DNA of 64,000 nucleotides, from assembly GCF_020532645.1 (NCBI RefSeq), contig NZ_JAJAUZ010000023.1, forward strand, positions 1-64,000, given 5' to 3'. Positions 26,381 through 34,136 of the stretch are shown piece after piece. The DNA is from Streptomyces bambusae (GTDB lineage Bacteria; Actinomycetota; Actinomycetes; Streptomycetales; Streptomycetaceae). Position 1 is the first letter of the stretch; the number at the start of each line of letters is the position of its first letter. The position numbers and the translations under genes were made by a program. The notes under the pieces are model-generated. The model had not been told where the DNA came from. It was given only the letters and a program-made list of their open reading frames with translations, and ran no database searches.

Positions 26381-26713
26381 GTGCGCGAGCACGGGCAGGA
26401 CGAGGACAGGCGGCTCGGGGCCGCGGAACTGGGCGCCGAGCCGGGGGAGCGGGCCACCCTGGTGCAGTTCTCCACCGCCTTCTGCCAGCCCTGCCGGGCC
26501 ACCCGCCGGATCCTCGCCGACATCGCCCGGCTCGTCCCGGGCGTCGCCCACATCGAGGTCGACGCCGAAGCCCGGCTCGGCCTGGTCCGCGACCTCGGCA
26601 TCGCCAGAACCCCCACCGTCCTCGTCCTCGACGCCGCCGGCCGGATCGTCCGCCGCGCCGCCGGGCAGCCGCGCAAGGACGACGTGCTCACCGCTCTCGC
26701 CGCCGCCCTCTGA
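26381..26713 (+). CDS. Thioredoxin-like protein
   Basis: A 110-residue thioredoxin fold with the redox motif CQPC (Cys35, Cys38) in STAFCQPCRATRRIL and a cis-proline in IARTPTVLVL. CQPC differs from the CGPC of thioredoxin A, so it is probably a specialised reductase or isomerase. There is no signal peptide. The GTG start follows GGGAGA. It lies upstream of the leader peptide and flavin reductase on the same strand. Confidence 0.9.
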   Translation: MREHGQDEDRRLGAAELGAEPGERATLVQFSTAFCQPCRATRRILADIARLVPGVAHIEVDAEARLGLVRDLGIARTPTVLVLDAAGRIVRRAAGQPRKDDVLTALAAAL

Positions 26714-26848
26714 CCCGGCCGCCCGCCGCCGGCCCCGCCGCGGGTGCGCGTTCGAGCCCCGGCCCGCGCTTCCGCCGCCGCCGTGACCCCGCTCGCATCT
26801 CGCCGTAGTCGCTTGACTGCACACACCGGTCATCGACAGGCTGACGCC

Positions 26849-26929
26849 ATGCGGTCTGAACTCCTTCTTTACGGACGGATCCACGTCGATCTCGTCCGAT
26901 ACGCGAGCGCGTGCTGTCACGGTTCCTGA
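26849..26929 (+). CDS. HVDL-type cysteine-rich leader peptide (putative attenuator)
   Basis: A 26-residue ORF, MRSELLLYGRIHVDLVRYAS followed by ACCHGS, starts at an ATG 118 bases before the flavin reductase gene. Actinobacterial leader peptides with an HVDL-R core and terminal cysteines precede sulfur or cysteine-related genes, where ribosome stalling on Cys codons is thought to control the downstream gene. Here adjacent TGC-TGT codons encode Cys-Cys four residues from the end. The next gene encodes a flavin reductase, which could supply FMNH2 to a sulfur-acquisition monooxygenase. The motif match is by eye. Confidence 0.8.
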   Translation: MRSELLLYGRIHVDLVRYASACCHGS

Positions 26930-26966
26930 ACGGCCCTCACACGCACCCGACCCGAAGGACCACCCC

Positions 26967-27491
26967 ATGACGGCCCAGACCGTACTTCCTGCCGCACCCC
27001 TGCATGGCTCGCCGGAGCTGCTGCGCTCCGTCTTCCGGCAGCACGCCGCCGGCGTCGCGGTGATCACCGCCGCCCGCGGCGACCAGCCGGTGGGCTTCAC
27101 CGCCACCTCGCTCAGCTCGGTCTCGGCCGACCCGCCGATGCTGTCCTTCTCGACCGCCGGCACGTCCTCCAGCTGGCCCGTCATGGCCGAGGCCGAGCAC
27201 ATCGGCGTCCACATACTCGGCGAGCACCAGGAGCGGCTGGCGGGCCTGTTCGCCCGCAGCGGCGCCGACCGGTTCGGGCCGGACACCGACTGGCGCACCG
27301 GCCCCGAGGGCGTGCCGCTGCTCGACGGCGTACTGGCCTGGCTGGTGTGCCGGGTGGTCGCCCGGGTGCCCGCCGGCACGCACCGGCTGGTACTGGCCGA
27401 GGTGGTCGCCGGCGACCCGTCGGGGCCCGTCGCCGGGCCGGGCCGGCCCCTGCTGTACCACCAGGGGCGCTTCAACGCCCTGCGCGACTGA
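26967..27491 (+). CDS. Flavin reductase (FMN-binding split-barrel)
   Basis: A 174-residue flavin reductase-like protein. Signature stretches are AAGVAVITAARGDQPVGFTATSLSSVSADPPML and VGVHILGEHQ-like (here IGVHILGEHQERLAGLF), ending with LLYHQGRFNAL. It reduces FMN or FAD with NAD(P)H for partner monooxygenases. A cysteine leader peptide immediately upstream suggests control by cysteine or sulfur supply. Confidence 0.93.
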   Translation: MTAQTVLPAAPLHGSPELLRSVFRQHAAGVAVITAARGDQPVGFTATSLSSVSADPPMLSFSTAGTSSSWPVMAEAEHIGVHILGEHQERLAGLFARSGADRFGPDTDWRTGPEGVPLLDGVLAWLVCRVVARVPAGTHRLVLAEVVAGDPSGPVAGPGRPLLYHQGRFNALRD

Positions 27492-27545
27492 GTAGTGCCT
27501 GCTGGAGGGCACTTTCCGGGCCCGCCCGGGCGTTGGGAAGGTCAC

Positions 27546-27558
27546 AGTTCGCCGAACT
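27546..27558. promoter_or_regulatory. 13-bp palindrome upstream of etfBA
   Basis: AGTTCG-C-CGAACT is a perfect palindrome in the 212-base gap before etfB. A second inverted pair, CCTGG-N6-CCAGG, follows about 5 bases later. They may bind a regulator or form leader structure. Confidence 0.45.
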
Positions 27559-27703
27559 TGCGTCCTGGTGACAGCCAGGGTGTACTGACGAGTAACATTT
27601 CGTTCGGAGCGCGGGCCGCCCCGACCGGGATCCGCCCAGTAAGGCGCCTATGCTGCCTCCACAAGGCAGCAGCCAGAAAAGACGATGCAGTAGGAGAGCC
27701 GGC

Positions 27704-28489
27704 GTGAGCTTGAGGATCGTTGTCTGTGTGAAGTACGTGCCCGACGCCACCGGCGACCGGCACTTCGCCGATGACCTGACCGTCGACCGGGACGACGTCG
27801 ACGGCCTGCTGTCGGAGCTCGACGAGTACGCCGTCGAGCAGGCGCTGCAGATCGCCGAAGAGGCGGACGAGGCCGAGGTCACCGTTCTGACGGTCGGCCC
27901 CGAGGACGCCCGCGACGCGCTGCGCAAGGCGCTGTCCATGGGTGCCGACAAGGCCGTCCACGTCGAGGACGACGACCTGCACGGCACCGACGTCATGGGC
28001 ACCTCGCTGGTGCTCGCCAAGGCGATCGAGAAGGCCGGCTACGACCTGGTCATCACCGGCATGGCGTCGACCGACGGCACCATGGGCGTGCTGCCGGCGA
28101 TCCTGGCCGAGCGCCTGGGCGTCCCGCAGGTCACCCTGCTCTCCGAGGTCAAGGTCGAGGACGGCACCGTCACCGGCCGCCGCGACGGCGACACCGCGAG
28201 CGAGCAGCTGGAGGCCTCCCTGCCGGCCCTCGTCTCCGTGACCGACCAGTCCGGCGAGGCCCGCTACCCGTCCTTCAAGGGCATCATGGCCGCCAAGAAG
28301 AAGCCGGTCGAGTCCTGGGACCTGTCGGACCTGGACGTCGAGGCCGAAGAGGTCGGCCTCGAGGGCTCCTGGACCGCGGTCGACTCCGCTGCGCAGCGTC
28401 CGGCCCGCACCGCCGGCACGATCGTCAAGGACGAGGGCGAGGGCGGCAAGCAGCTGGCCGAGTTCCTGGCCGGCCAGAAGTTCATCTAA
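27704..28489 (+). CDS. etfB: Electron transfer flavoprotein beta subunit
   Basis: A 261-residue ETF beta (FixA) subunit, usual length. It opens with RIVVCVKYVPD and has the AMP/FAD-type region DLVITGMASTDGTMGVLPA and the recognition-loop sequence typical of ETF. It pairs with the alpha subunit encoded next to carry electrons from acyl-CoA and other dehydrogenases to the respiratory chain. GTG start with AGGAG seven bases upstream; 57 bases separate it from etfA. Confidence 0.96.
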   Translation: MSLRIVVCVKYVPDATGDRHFADDLTVDRDDVDGLLSELDEYAVEQALQIAEEADEAEVTVLTVGPEDARDALRKALSMGADKAVHVEDDDLHGTDVMGTSLVLAKAIEKAGYDLVITGMASTDGTMGVLPAILAERLGVPQVTLLSEVKVEDGTVTGRRDGDTASEQLEASLPALVSVTDQSGEARYPSFKGIMAAKKKPVESWDLSDLDVEAEEVGLEGSWTAVDSAAQRPARTAGTIVKDEGEGGKQLAEFLAGQKFI

Positions 28490-28546
28490 GAGCTTCCGCC
28501 ACCACCACCGCCCCCTCATACTTCGCAATCGCAGGAGAGCAGTCCC

Positions 28547-29509
28547 ATGGCTGAAGTTCTCGTCTACGTCGACCACGTGGACGGTGCCGTCCGCAAGCCC
28601 ACCCTCGAGCTGCTGACGCTGGCCCGCCGCATCGGCGAGCCCGTCGCCGTCGCCCTCGGTGCCGGTGCCGCCGACACCGCCGCCACCCTCGCCGAGCACG
28701 GTGCGGTCAAGGTCCTCACGGCCGACGCCCCCGAGTTCGCCGACTACCTCGTCGTCCCGAAGGTCGACGCCCTCCAGGCGGCCTACGAGGCGGTTTCCCC
28801 CGCCGCCGTACTCGTCCCGTCCTCTGCCGAGGGCAAGGAGATCGCGGCCCGCCTCGCGGTCCGCATCGGCTCCGGCATCATCACCGACGCGGTGGACCTG
28901 GAGGCCGGTGACGAGGGCCCGGTCGCGACGCAGTCCGCGTTCGCCGCCTCCTTCACCACCAAGTCCCGCGTGTCCAAGGGCACTCCGGTCATCACCGTCA
29001 AGCCGAACTCGGCTCCGGTCGAGGCCGCTCCGGCCGCCGGCGCCGTCGAGGCGCTGTCCGTCACCTTCGGTGCGCTGGCCACCGGCACCAAGGTCGTCGC
29101 CCGCACCCCGCGCGAGTCCACCGGCCGCCCGGAGCTGACCGAGGCCGCGATCGTGGTCTCCGGCGGCCGCGGCGTCAACGGTGCCGAGAACTTCTCGATC
29201 ATCGAGGCGCTCGCCGACTCCCTCGGCGCGGCCGTCGGCGCCTCCCGCGCCGCCGTCGACGCCGGCTGGTACCCGCACACCAACCAGGTCGGCCAGACCG
29301 GCAAGTCGGTCTCGCCGCAGCTGTACATCGCCTCCGGCATCTCCGGTGCGATCCAGCACCGCGCCGGCATGCAGACCTCGAAGACCATCGTGGCCATCAA
29401 CAAGGACGCCGAGGCCCCGATCTTCGATCTGGTCGACTACGGCGTGGTCGGCGACCTGTTCCAGGTCGTCCCGCAGCTGACCGACGAGATCAAGGCGCGC
29501 AAGGGCTAA
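28547..29509 (+). CDS. etfA: Electron transfer flavoprotein alpha subunit
   Basis: A 320-residue ETF alpha (FixB) subunit. The FAD-binding C-terminal block is clear: VVSGGRGVNG, then VGQTGKSVSPQLYIASGISGAIQH in segments, and IVAINKDAEAPIFDLVDYGVVGD. It forms the heterodimer with etfB. The ATG follows GCAGGAGAG. A perfect 15-base hairpin follows the stop and ends the operon. Confidence 0.97.
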   Translation: MAEVLVYVDHVDGAVRKPTLELLTLARRIGEPVAVALGAGAADTAATLAEHGAVKVLTADAPEFADYLVVPKVDALQAAYEAVSPAAVLVPSSAEGKEIAARLAVRIGSGIITDAVDLEAGDEGPVATQSAFAASFTTKSRVSKGTPVITVKPNSAPVEAAPAAGAVEALSVTFGALATGTKVVARTPRESTGRPELTEAAIVVSGGRGVNGAENFSIIEALADSLGAAVGASRAAVDAGWYPHTNQVGQTGKSVSPQLYIASGISGAIQHRAGMQTSKTIVAINKDAEAPIFDLVDYGVVGDLFQVVPQLTDEIKARKG

Positions 29510-29538
29510 TTGCCTGACCTGCGCTGATGCTGTGGCCC

Positions 29539-29571
29539 GGGGCCGCGTGGTGACACTCACCACGCGGCCCC
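29539..29571 (+). terminator. Hairpin terminator after etfBA
   Basis: GGGGCCGCGTGGTGA (29539-29553) pairs perfectly with TCACCACGCGGCCCC (29557-29571) across a 3-base loop, followed by a partly T-rich CGTCGTTTCC. Confidence 0.88.
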
Positions 29572-29669
29572 GCGTCGTTTCCTGCAACCATTGACGGAGC
29601 GGAATGCCCTGACTAAATTCTGCTATGCGGATCGATGCTTCCGTGAAGCGGAAAATAGGAGAGTGCAGG

Positions 29670-30968
29670 ATGGGTCAGCAGGAGAAGGTGGCGACGAGCC
29701 TCGCGGGCGCGGTCAGCGAGGAGATCAGCGCCTCCCTCAAGCCGGTGGACGCGGAGCTCGCCCGTCGCTACCCGGGTGACCCCGGCACCCGCCAGCCGAT
29801 CCACACCGTCTACGTACCCGGCGACGTCTTCGCCCCGGACACCATCCGCTCCTGGGGCGACCAGGCCCTCGCCGCACTCGACGAGCACGCCCCCGACGCC
29901 GCCGCCTTCGGCAAGGTCCTCGGCATCTCCGACGAGCTCGCCGGCACCGTCTACGAGCGCGTCCGCGCCAAGCTCGCCGCCGAGGCCGTCGAGGACCTGC
30001 GCATCGACTTCGAGGACGGCTTCGGGGTCCGCTCCGACGAAGAGGAGGACCAGGCCGCCGCCCGCGCCGCCCGCCTGGTCTCCGAGGCCTTCTCCAACGG
30101 CACCAACGCCCCCTACATGGGCATCCGCATGAAGTGCATGGAGTCCAACGTCCGCGACCGCGGGATCCGGACCACCGACATCTTCCTCTCCGGCCTCCTC
30201 GCCCACGGCGGCCTCCCCGAGGGCCTCGTCCTCACGCTGCCGAAGGTCACGTACGCCGAGCAGGTGTCCGCCTTCGTCAGGCTGCTGGAGGCGTTCGAGA
30301 GCAGCCGCGGTCTGCGCCCGGGCCGAATCGGCTTCGAGATCCAGATCGAGACCAGCCAGTCCATCCTGGCCGCCGACGGCACCGCCACCGTCGCCCGCAT
30401 GATCGACGCCGCCAAGGGCCGCGCCACCGGCCTGCACTACGGCACGTTCGACTACAGCGCCTGCGTCGGCGTCTCCGCCGCCTACCAGTCCAGCGACCAC
30501 CCGGCCGCCGACCACGCCAAGGCGATCATGCAGGTTGCCGCCGCCGGCACCGGCGTACGCGTCTCCGACGGCTCGACCAACGTGCTGCCCATCGGCACCA
30601 CCGAGCACGTCCACGAGGCCTGGAAGCTGCACTACGGCCTGACCCGCCGTGCCTTGGCCCGCGCCTACTACCAGGGCTGGGACATGCACCCGGGCCACCT
30701 GCCCACCCGCTACGCGGCCGTGTTCACCTTCTACCGCGAGGGCCTGGAGTCAGCCGCCGCGCGCCTGAAGGCGTACGTCGCCAAGATCGAGGGCGATGTG
30801 ATGGACGAGCCCGCCACCGCCAAGGCCCTGGCCGGCTACCTGGTCCGCGGTCTCGACTGCGGCGCCGTCGGCGCCGACGAGGTCACCGCGCTGACCGGCC
30901 TGAGCCGCGCCGAGCTCGACGCGTTCGCGATCCCGCGCCGCTCGGCCACGCTCACCGCGACCGCCTGA
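29670..30968 (+). CDS. DUF6986/HpcH-HpaI aldolase-like protein
   Basis: A 432-residue protein related to the HpcH/HpaI aldolase and citrate-lyase-beta superfamily; I recognise it as a DUF6986-type streptomycete protein. A likely metal and substrate site is DLRIDFEDGFGVR; IGFEIQIETSQSIL and GLHYGTFDYSACVG are further TIM-barrel signatures. It probably cleaves or forms a C-C bond in an oxoacid; the substrate is unknown. The ATG at 29670 follows AGGAG, and an upstream in-frame Met would add 15 unconserved residues. It is convergent with the LacI gene; a shared hairpin separates them. Confidence 0.82.
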   Translation: MGQQEKVATSLAGAVSEEISASLKPVDAELARRYPGDPGTRQPIHTVYVPGDVFAPDTIRSWGDQALAALDEHAPDAAAFGKVLGISDELAGTVYERVRAKLAAEAVEDLRIDFEDGFGVRSDEEEDQAAARAARLVSEAFSNGTNAPYMGIRMKCMESNVRDRGIRTTDIFLSGLLAHGGLPEGLVLTLPKVTYAEQVSAFVRLLEAFESSRGLRPGRIGFEIQIETSQSILAADGTATVARMIDAAKGRATGLHYGTFDYSACVGVSAAYQSSDHPAADHAKAIMQVAAAGTGVRVSDGSTNVLPIGTTEHVHEAWKLHYGLTRRALARAYYQGWDMHPGHLPTRYAAVFTFYREGLESAAARLKAYVAKIEGDVMDEPATAKALAGYLVRGLDCGAVGADEVTALTGLSRAELDAFAIPRRSATLTATA

Positions 30969-30988
30969 GCGGACCCCGTACGAACGAC

Positions 30989-31034
30989 CCCGGGCCCGGC
31001 CCGCATCCGACGAGGGTGCGGCGCCGGGCCCGGG
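30989..31034. terminator. Bidirectional terminator hairpin
   Basis: CCCGGGCCCGGC (30989-31000) pairs with GCCGGGCCCGGG (31023-31034), with further partial pairing inside. It separates the convergent aldolase-like and LacI genes. Confidence 0.75.
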
Positions 31035-31056
31035 CGCGTGGGGTGCGGGGACCTGC

Positions 31057-32097
31057 TCAGCCGGCGGGCGGGATCTCCCCCGAGCCGCGGGGGACCAGCG
31101 TCGTGGGGAGCACGATGCGCTCGGCGGCCGGGCGGGCGCCGGCCAGCCGGTCGAAGAGCCGCTCGGCGGCGACCCGGCCCAGTGCGGCCGCGTCCTGGGC
31201 GACGACGGTGACCGCCGGGCGCAGCAGGTCGGCGAGTTCGAAGTCGTCGAACCCGACCAGCGCCACCGGGCGGGTCCGGGCCGCCAGTACCCGCACCAGG
31301 GTCACCGTCACCCGGTTGTTCCCCGCGAACAGCGCCGTCACGGGCTCCGCTGCGTCGTCGAGCATCGCCTCGGCCGCCGCGGCGACCCGGCCGGGGGCCG
31401 TGGAGCCCGGGGCGGTCCAGGCCTCCGCCACCGGCAGGGCGGCTTCCGCCATCGCGGCCCGGTAGCCGCGCAGCCGCTCCGCCGCGGTGTGGATGTGCGG
31501 GTGGTCGCCGATGAAGCCGATCCGGCGGTGCCCGTGGGCGATCAGGTGCGCGACCCCCGCGCGGGCCCCGCCGAAGCTGTCCGAGAGCACCACGTCCGCG
31601 TCGATGCGGCCGGCCGGGCGGTCCACGAACACCGTGGCCATGCCGGCCCGGATCTCCGGCTCCAGGTAGCGGTGGTCGTCCCCGGCCGGGATGACGACGA
31701 GGCCGTCCACCCGGCGGGCGCACAGGGCCAGCGCGAGTTCCCGCTCGCGCTCCGGGTCCTCGGCGCTCGACCCGTTGATCAGCAGCGCGCCGTGGGTCCG
31801 GGCGACCTCCTCGACCGCCCGGTTCAGCGGCCCGTAGAAGGGGTCGGCGAGGTCTTCCAGGACCAGGCCGATGCTCGCCGTGCGGCCCTTGCGCAGCACC
31901 CGTGCGCTGTCGTTGCGGCGGAACCCGAGGGCCTCGATGGAGGCCTGGACCCGGTGCTCGGTCTCGGGGGTGACGCCCGGTTCGCGGTTGACCACCCGGG
32001 AGACCGTTTTGAGACCGACTCCGGCGTGCGCGGCGACGTCCTTCATCGTCGGACGGATGCCGTAGCGGAGCTCGGACGGGCGGGGTGCAGAAGGCAC
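31057..32097 (-). CDS. LacI-family transcriptional regulator
   Basis: A 346-residue LacI/GalR repressor. The N-terminal HTH and hinge (TMKDVAAHAGVGLKTVSRVVN, about residues 17-37, then RKGRTASIGLVL) precede a periplasmic-binding-protein-like sugar domain to the C-terminus. The GTG at 32097 is chosen because GGAGG lies eight bases upstream; a longer frame would begin inside the operator region. A perfect GACAACGTTGTC palindrome, the LacI-family operator form, lies 65 bases upstream, pointing to autoregulation. The neighbouring P-loop/Nudix gene is divergent and could be co-controlled. No sugar operon is adjacent. Confidence 0.94.
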   Translation of the reverse strand: MPSAPRPSELRYGIRPTMKDVAAHAGVGLKTVSRVVNREPGVTPETEHRVQASIEALGFRRNDSARVLRKGRTASIGLVLEDLADPFYGPLNRAVEEVARTHGALLINGSSAEDPERERELALALCARRVDGLVVIPAGDDHRYLEPEIRAGMATVFVDRPAGRIDADVVLSDSFGGARAGVAHLIAHGHRRIGFIGDHPHIHTAAERLRGYRAAMAEAALPVAEAWTAPGSTAPGRVAAAAEAMLDDAAEPVTALFAGNNRVTVTLVRVLAARTRPVALVGFDDFELADLLRPAVTVVAQDAAALGRVAAERLFDRLAGARPAAERIVLPTTLVPRGSGEIPPAG

Positions 32098-32161
32098 GGG
32101 CGGGTCCTCCGGACGGTCGCGGGCGGGCCGGCAGGCGCGCCGCTTCCAGGGTAGAGGGTTC

Positions 32162-32173
32162 GACAACGTTGTC
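32162..32173. promoter_or_regulatory. LacI-type operator palindrome
   Basis: GACAACGTTGTC is a perfect 12-base palindrome with the central CG typical of LacI/GalR-family operators. It lies between the LacI gene and the divergent P-loop/Nudix gene, 65 bases from the LacI start. Confidence 0.78.
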
Positions 32174-32255
32174 AGAGCCGGACTTGGCCGGGAACTGCGT
32201 TTCCGTGACAGTGTGGTGCGGGCAGGCCACTGGGGGCTTCCGAAGAGGGGGATAC

Positions 32256-33293
32256 GTGATCGTCTGGATCAACGGCACCTTCAGCGCCGGCAAAACGAGC
32301 ACGGCGCGTGAGCTGACCGGCCTGATACCGCACAGCACCCTGTACGACCCCGAGGTGATCGGCGGTGCCCTGCAGTACCTGCTGCCGCAGAAGCGCCTGG
32401 ACGAGGTGACGGACTACCAGGACCTGCCGATCTGGCGGCGACTGGTCGTCGAGGGCGCCGCGGGGATGCTCGCGGAGCTGGGCGGCGTGCTGGTGGTGCC
32501 GATGACCCTGCTGCGGCAGGAGTACCGGGACGAGATCTTCGGCGGCCTCGCGGCCCGCCGGATCCCCGTCCGCCATGTCGTGCTCACCCCGGATGAAACG
32601 ATCCTGCGGGCGCGGATCGACGCCCGTGTGGAGCCGGGCGCCGCGGACGCCGGGCAGCGCGTCCGCCAGTGGGCCCGCGACCACGTCCCGGCCTGGCTGG
32701 CCGCCCGCGACGGCTGGCTCGCCGCCGACGCGTTCCCCGTGGACAACGGCCGGCTGACCCCGCGCGAGACCGCCGAACGGATCGCCGCCGCGGTGCGCAC
32801 CGGTGAGGCCGGGGCCTGCGACATCGTGCAGACGCCCGAGCCCACCCGGGAGACGCTCGCGGCCGGGGTGCTCCTCTTCGACGACCAGGACCGGGTGCTG
32901 CTGGTGGACCCGACGTACAAGCCGGGCTGGGAGTTCCCCGGCGGGGTCGTCGAATCCGGCGAGCCGCCGGCCCGGGCCGGGATGCGCGAGGTCGCCGAAG
33001 AGGTCGGCGTCATCCTCGACGAGGTCCCGCGACTGCTGGTCGTCGACTGGGAACCGCCCTGCGGCCCTTCGTACGGCGGCCTGCGGATGCTCTTCGACGG
33101 CGGCCGGCTCCCGGCCGGCCAGGCCGCCCGGCTCCGGCTGCCCGGACCCGAGCTGCGGGCCTGGCGGTTCGCGACCGAGGTCGAGGCGGCCGGGATGCTG
33201 CCGCACGTCCGCTTCGAGCGCCTGCGCTGGGCGCTGCGGGCCCGTGAACGCGGCACCGTCCTCAACCTGGAGGCGGGCGTCCCGGTCGGCTGA
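32256..33293 (+). CDS. P-loop kinase-like (TmrB-type) / Nudix hydrolase fusion
   Basis: A 345-residue two-domain protein. Residues 1-185 form a P-loop NTPase resembling TmrB-type proteins, with Walker A in NGTFSAGKTSTA (about 6-17). Residues 200-335 form a Nudix domain with the box GGVVESGEPPARAGMREVAE and EEVGV (about 229-252), matching GX5EX7REUXEEXGU. The first half may phosphorylate or bind a nucleotide-linked compound, and the second may hydrolyse a nucleoside diphosphate derivative. TmrB gives tunicamycin resistance, but the substrate here is unknown. The GTG at 32256 follows GAGGGGG. It is divergent from the LacI regulator. Confidence 0.85.
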   Translation: MIVWINGTFSAGKTSTARELTGLIPHSTLYDPEVIGGALQYLLPQKRLDEVTDYQDLPIWRRLVVEGAAGMLAELGGVLVVPMTLLRQEYRDEIFGGLAARRIPVRHVVLTPDETILRARIDARVEPGAADAGQRVRQWARDHVPAWLAARDGWLAADAFPVDNGRLTPRETAERIAAAVRTGEAGACDIVQTPEPTRETLAAGVLLFDDQDRVLLVDPTYKPGWEFPGGVVESGEPPARAGMREVAEEVGVILDEVPRLLVVDWEPPCGPSYGGLRMLFDGGRLPAGQAARLRLPGPELRAWRFATEVEAAGMLPHVRFERLRWALRARERGTVLNLEAGVPVG

Positions 33294-33312
33294 ACGCCGG
33301 CCGGCCCCCGGC

Positions 33313-34029
33313 TCAGGCCACCGCGGCGGAGTCGTGGGCCGCGGCCGCAGCCAGGACCGCCGCGGTGTCCTCGGTCACCGGGTCGCCGTGGCCGAAGCAG
33401 GCGACCGCCGGTTTCAGGGCCGCGAGCCGGCGGAACGACTCCAGGGCCCGCTCCCGGTCGGTGTTGAACACGCCGAGCATCATCACCTGCTGCACGCCCG
33501 CCACGCAGTCGCCGGTGAACAGCACGCCGCGGCGGGGCAGGTGCACCGCGATGCTGCCGTCGGTGTGCCCGGGGCTGTGCACCGCGTACGCGCCGTCGCC
33601 GAACCCGAGGTCCGCCCCGTCCTCGACCTCCCGGTGCACCGGTGTCGGCGGGGCCTCGGGGACGGTCAGGCCGTGCGCGTACAGCGGGCGCTCCCAGTCG
33701 AGTAGGACCGGCTCGGGCACCGGCCGCTCGCCCCGGATGACGGGTGCCTCCAGCCGGTGCGCCACCACCTCGGCGCCGTACCGCGCCGACAGCTCGGCGG
33801 CCGCGCCGACGTGGTCGCGGTGGCAGTGCGTCAGCACGATCCGGCGCAGGGCGGCCGGGTCGGGGCCGAGGCTGCGTATCGCCGCCTCGATCTCCGGGGC
33901 GGACGTGGCGTTCCCGGCGTCGACCAGGGTCAGTTCGGCGCCGGGCCCGCCGCCGTCCCGCCACAGGTAGGCCTGGCCGATCGGGAAGCGGAGCATGTGC
34001 AGCCGCGGGGTCACTTCGACGAGATCCAT
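33313..34029 (-). CDS. MBL-fold metallohydrolase
   Basis: A 238-residue metallo-beta-lactamase fold with the zinc motif THCHRDHVG (His68, His70, Asp72, His73), SPGHTDGS supplying the next histidine, TGDCVAG supplying an aspartate, and a late FGHGDP histidine. The glyoxalase II-like subgroup hydrolyses thioesters or related bonds. It is downstream of the dipeptidase on the same strand, but an efficient hairpin lies between them, so it probably has its own promoter. Confidence 0.93.
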   Translation of the reverse strand: MDLVEVTPRLHMLRFPIGQAYLWRDGGGPGAELTLVDAGNATSAPEIEAAIRSLGPDPAALRRIVLTHCHRDHVGAAAELSARYGAEVVAHRLEAPVIRGERPVPEPVLLDWERPLYAHGLTVPEAPPTPVHREVEDGADLGFGDGAYAVHSPGHTDGSIAVHLPRRGVLFTGDCVAGVQQVMMLGVFNTDRERALESFRRLAALKPAVACFGHGDPVTEDTAAVLAAAAAHDSAAVA

Positions 34030-34071
34030 GCGGCGAACCTACGGCGCCCGCCGGCCGCCCCGGCCGGAAAA

Positions 34072-34114
34072 CGCTGCGGGCGTCCTACGCGCTCCGCGCA
34101 GTACGCCCGCAGCG
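34072..34114 (-). terminator. Hairpin terminator after the dipeptidase gene
   Basis: CGCTGCGGGCGT (34072-34083) pairs perfectly with ACGCCCGCAGCG (34103-34114). Read on the minus strand, the stem is followed directly by GTTTTCC, giving a classical intrinsic-terminator outline. Confidence 0.82.
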
Positions 34115-34136
34115 GATCCGGGAACCCGCGGAGGTG

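Noticed and set aside
26744..26848. Longer version of the leader peptide starting at 26744
   Set aside because: The extra 35 residues are Ala/Arg-rich and unlike HVDL leaders, which begin near the Met at 26849.
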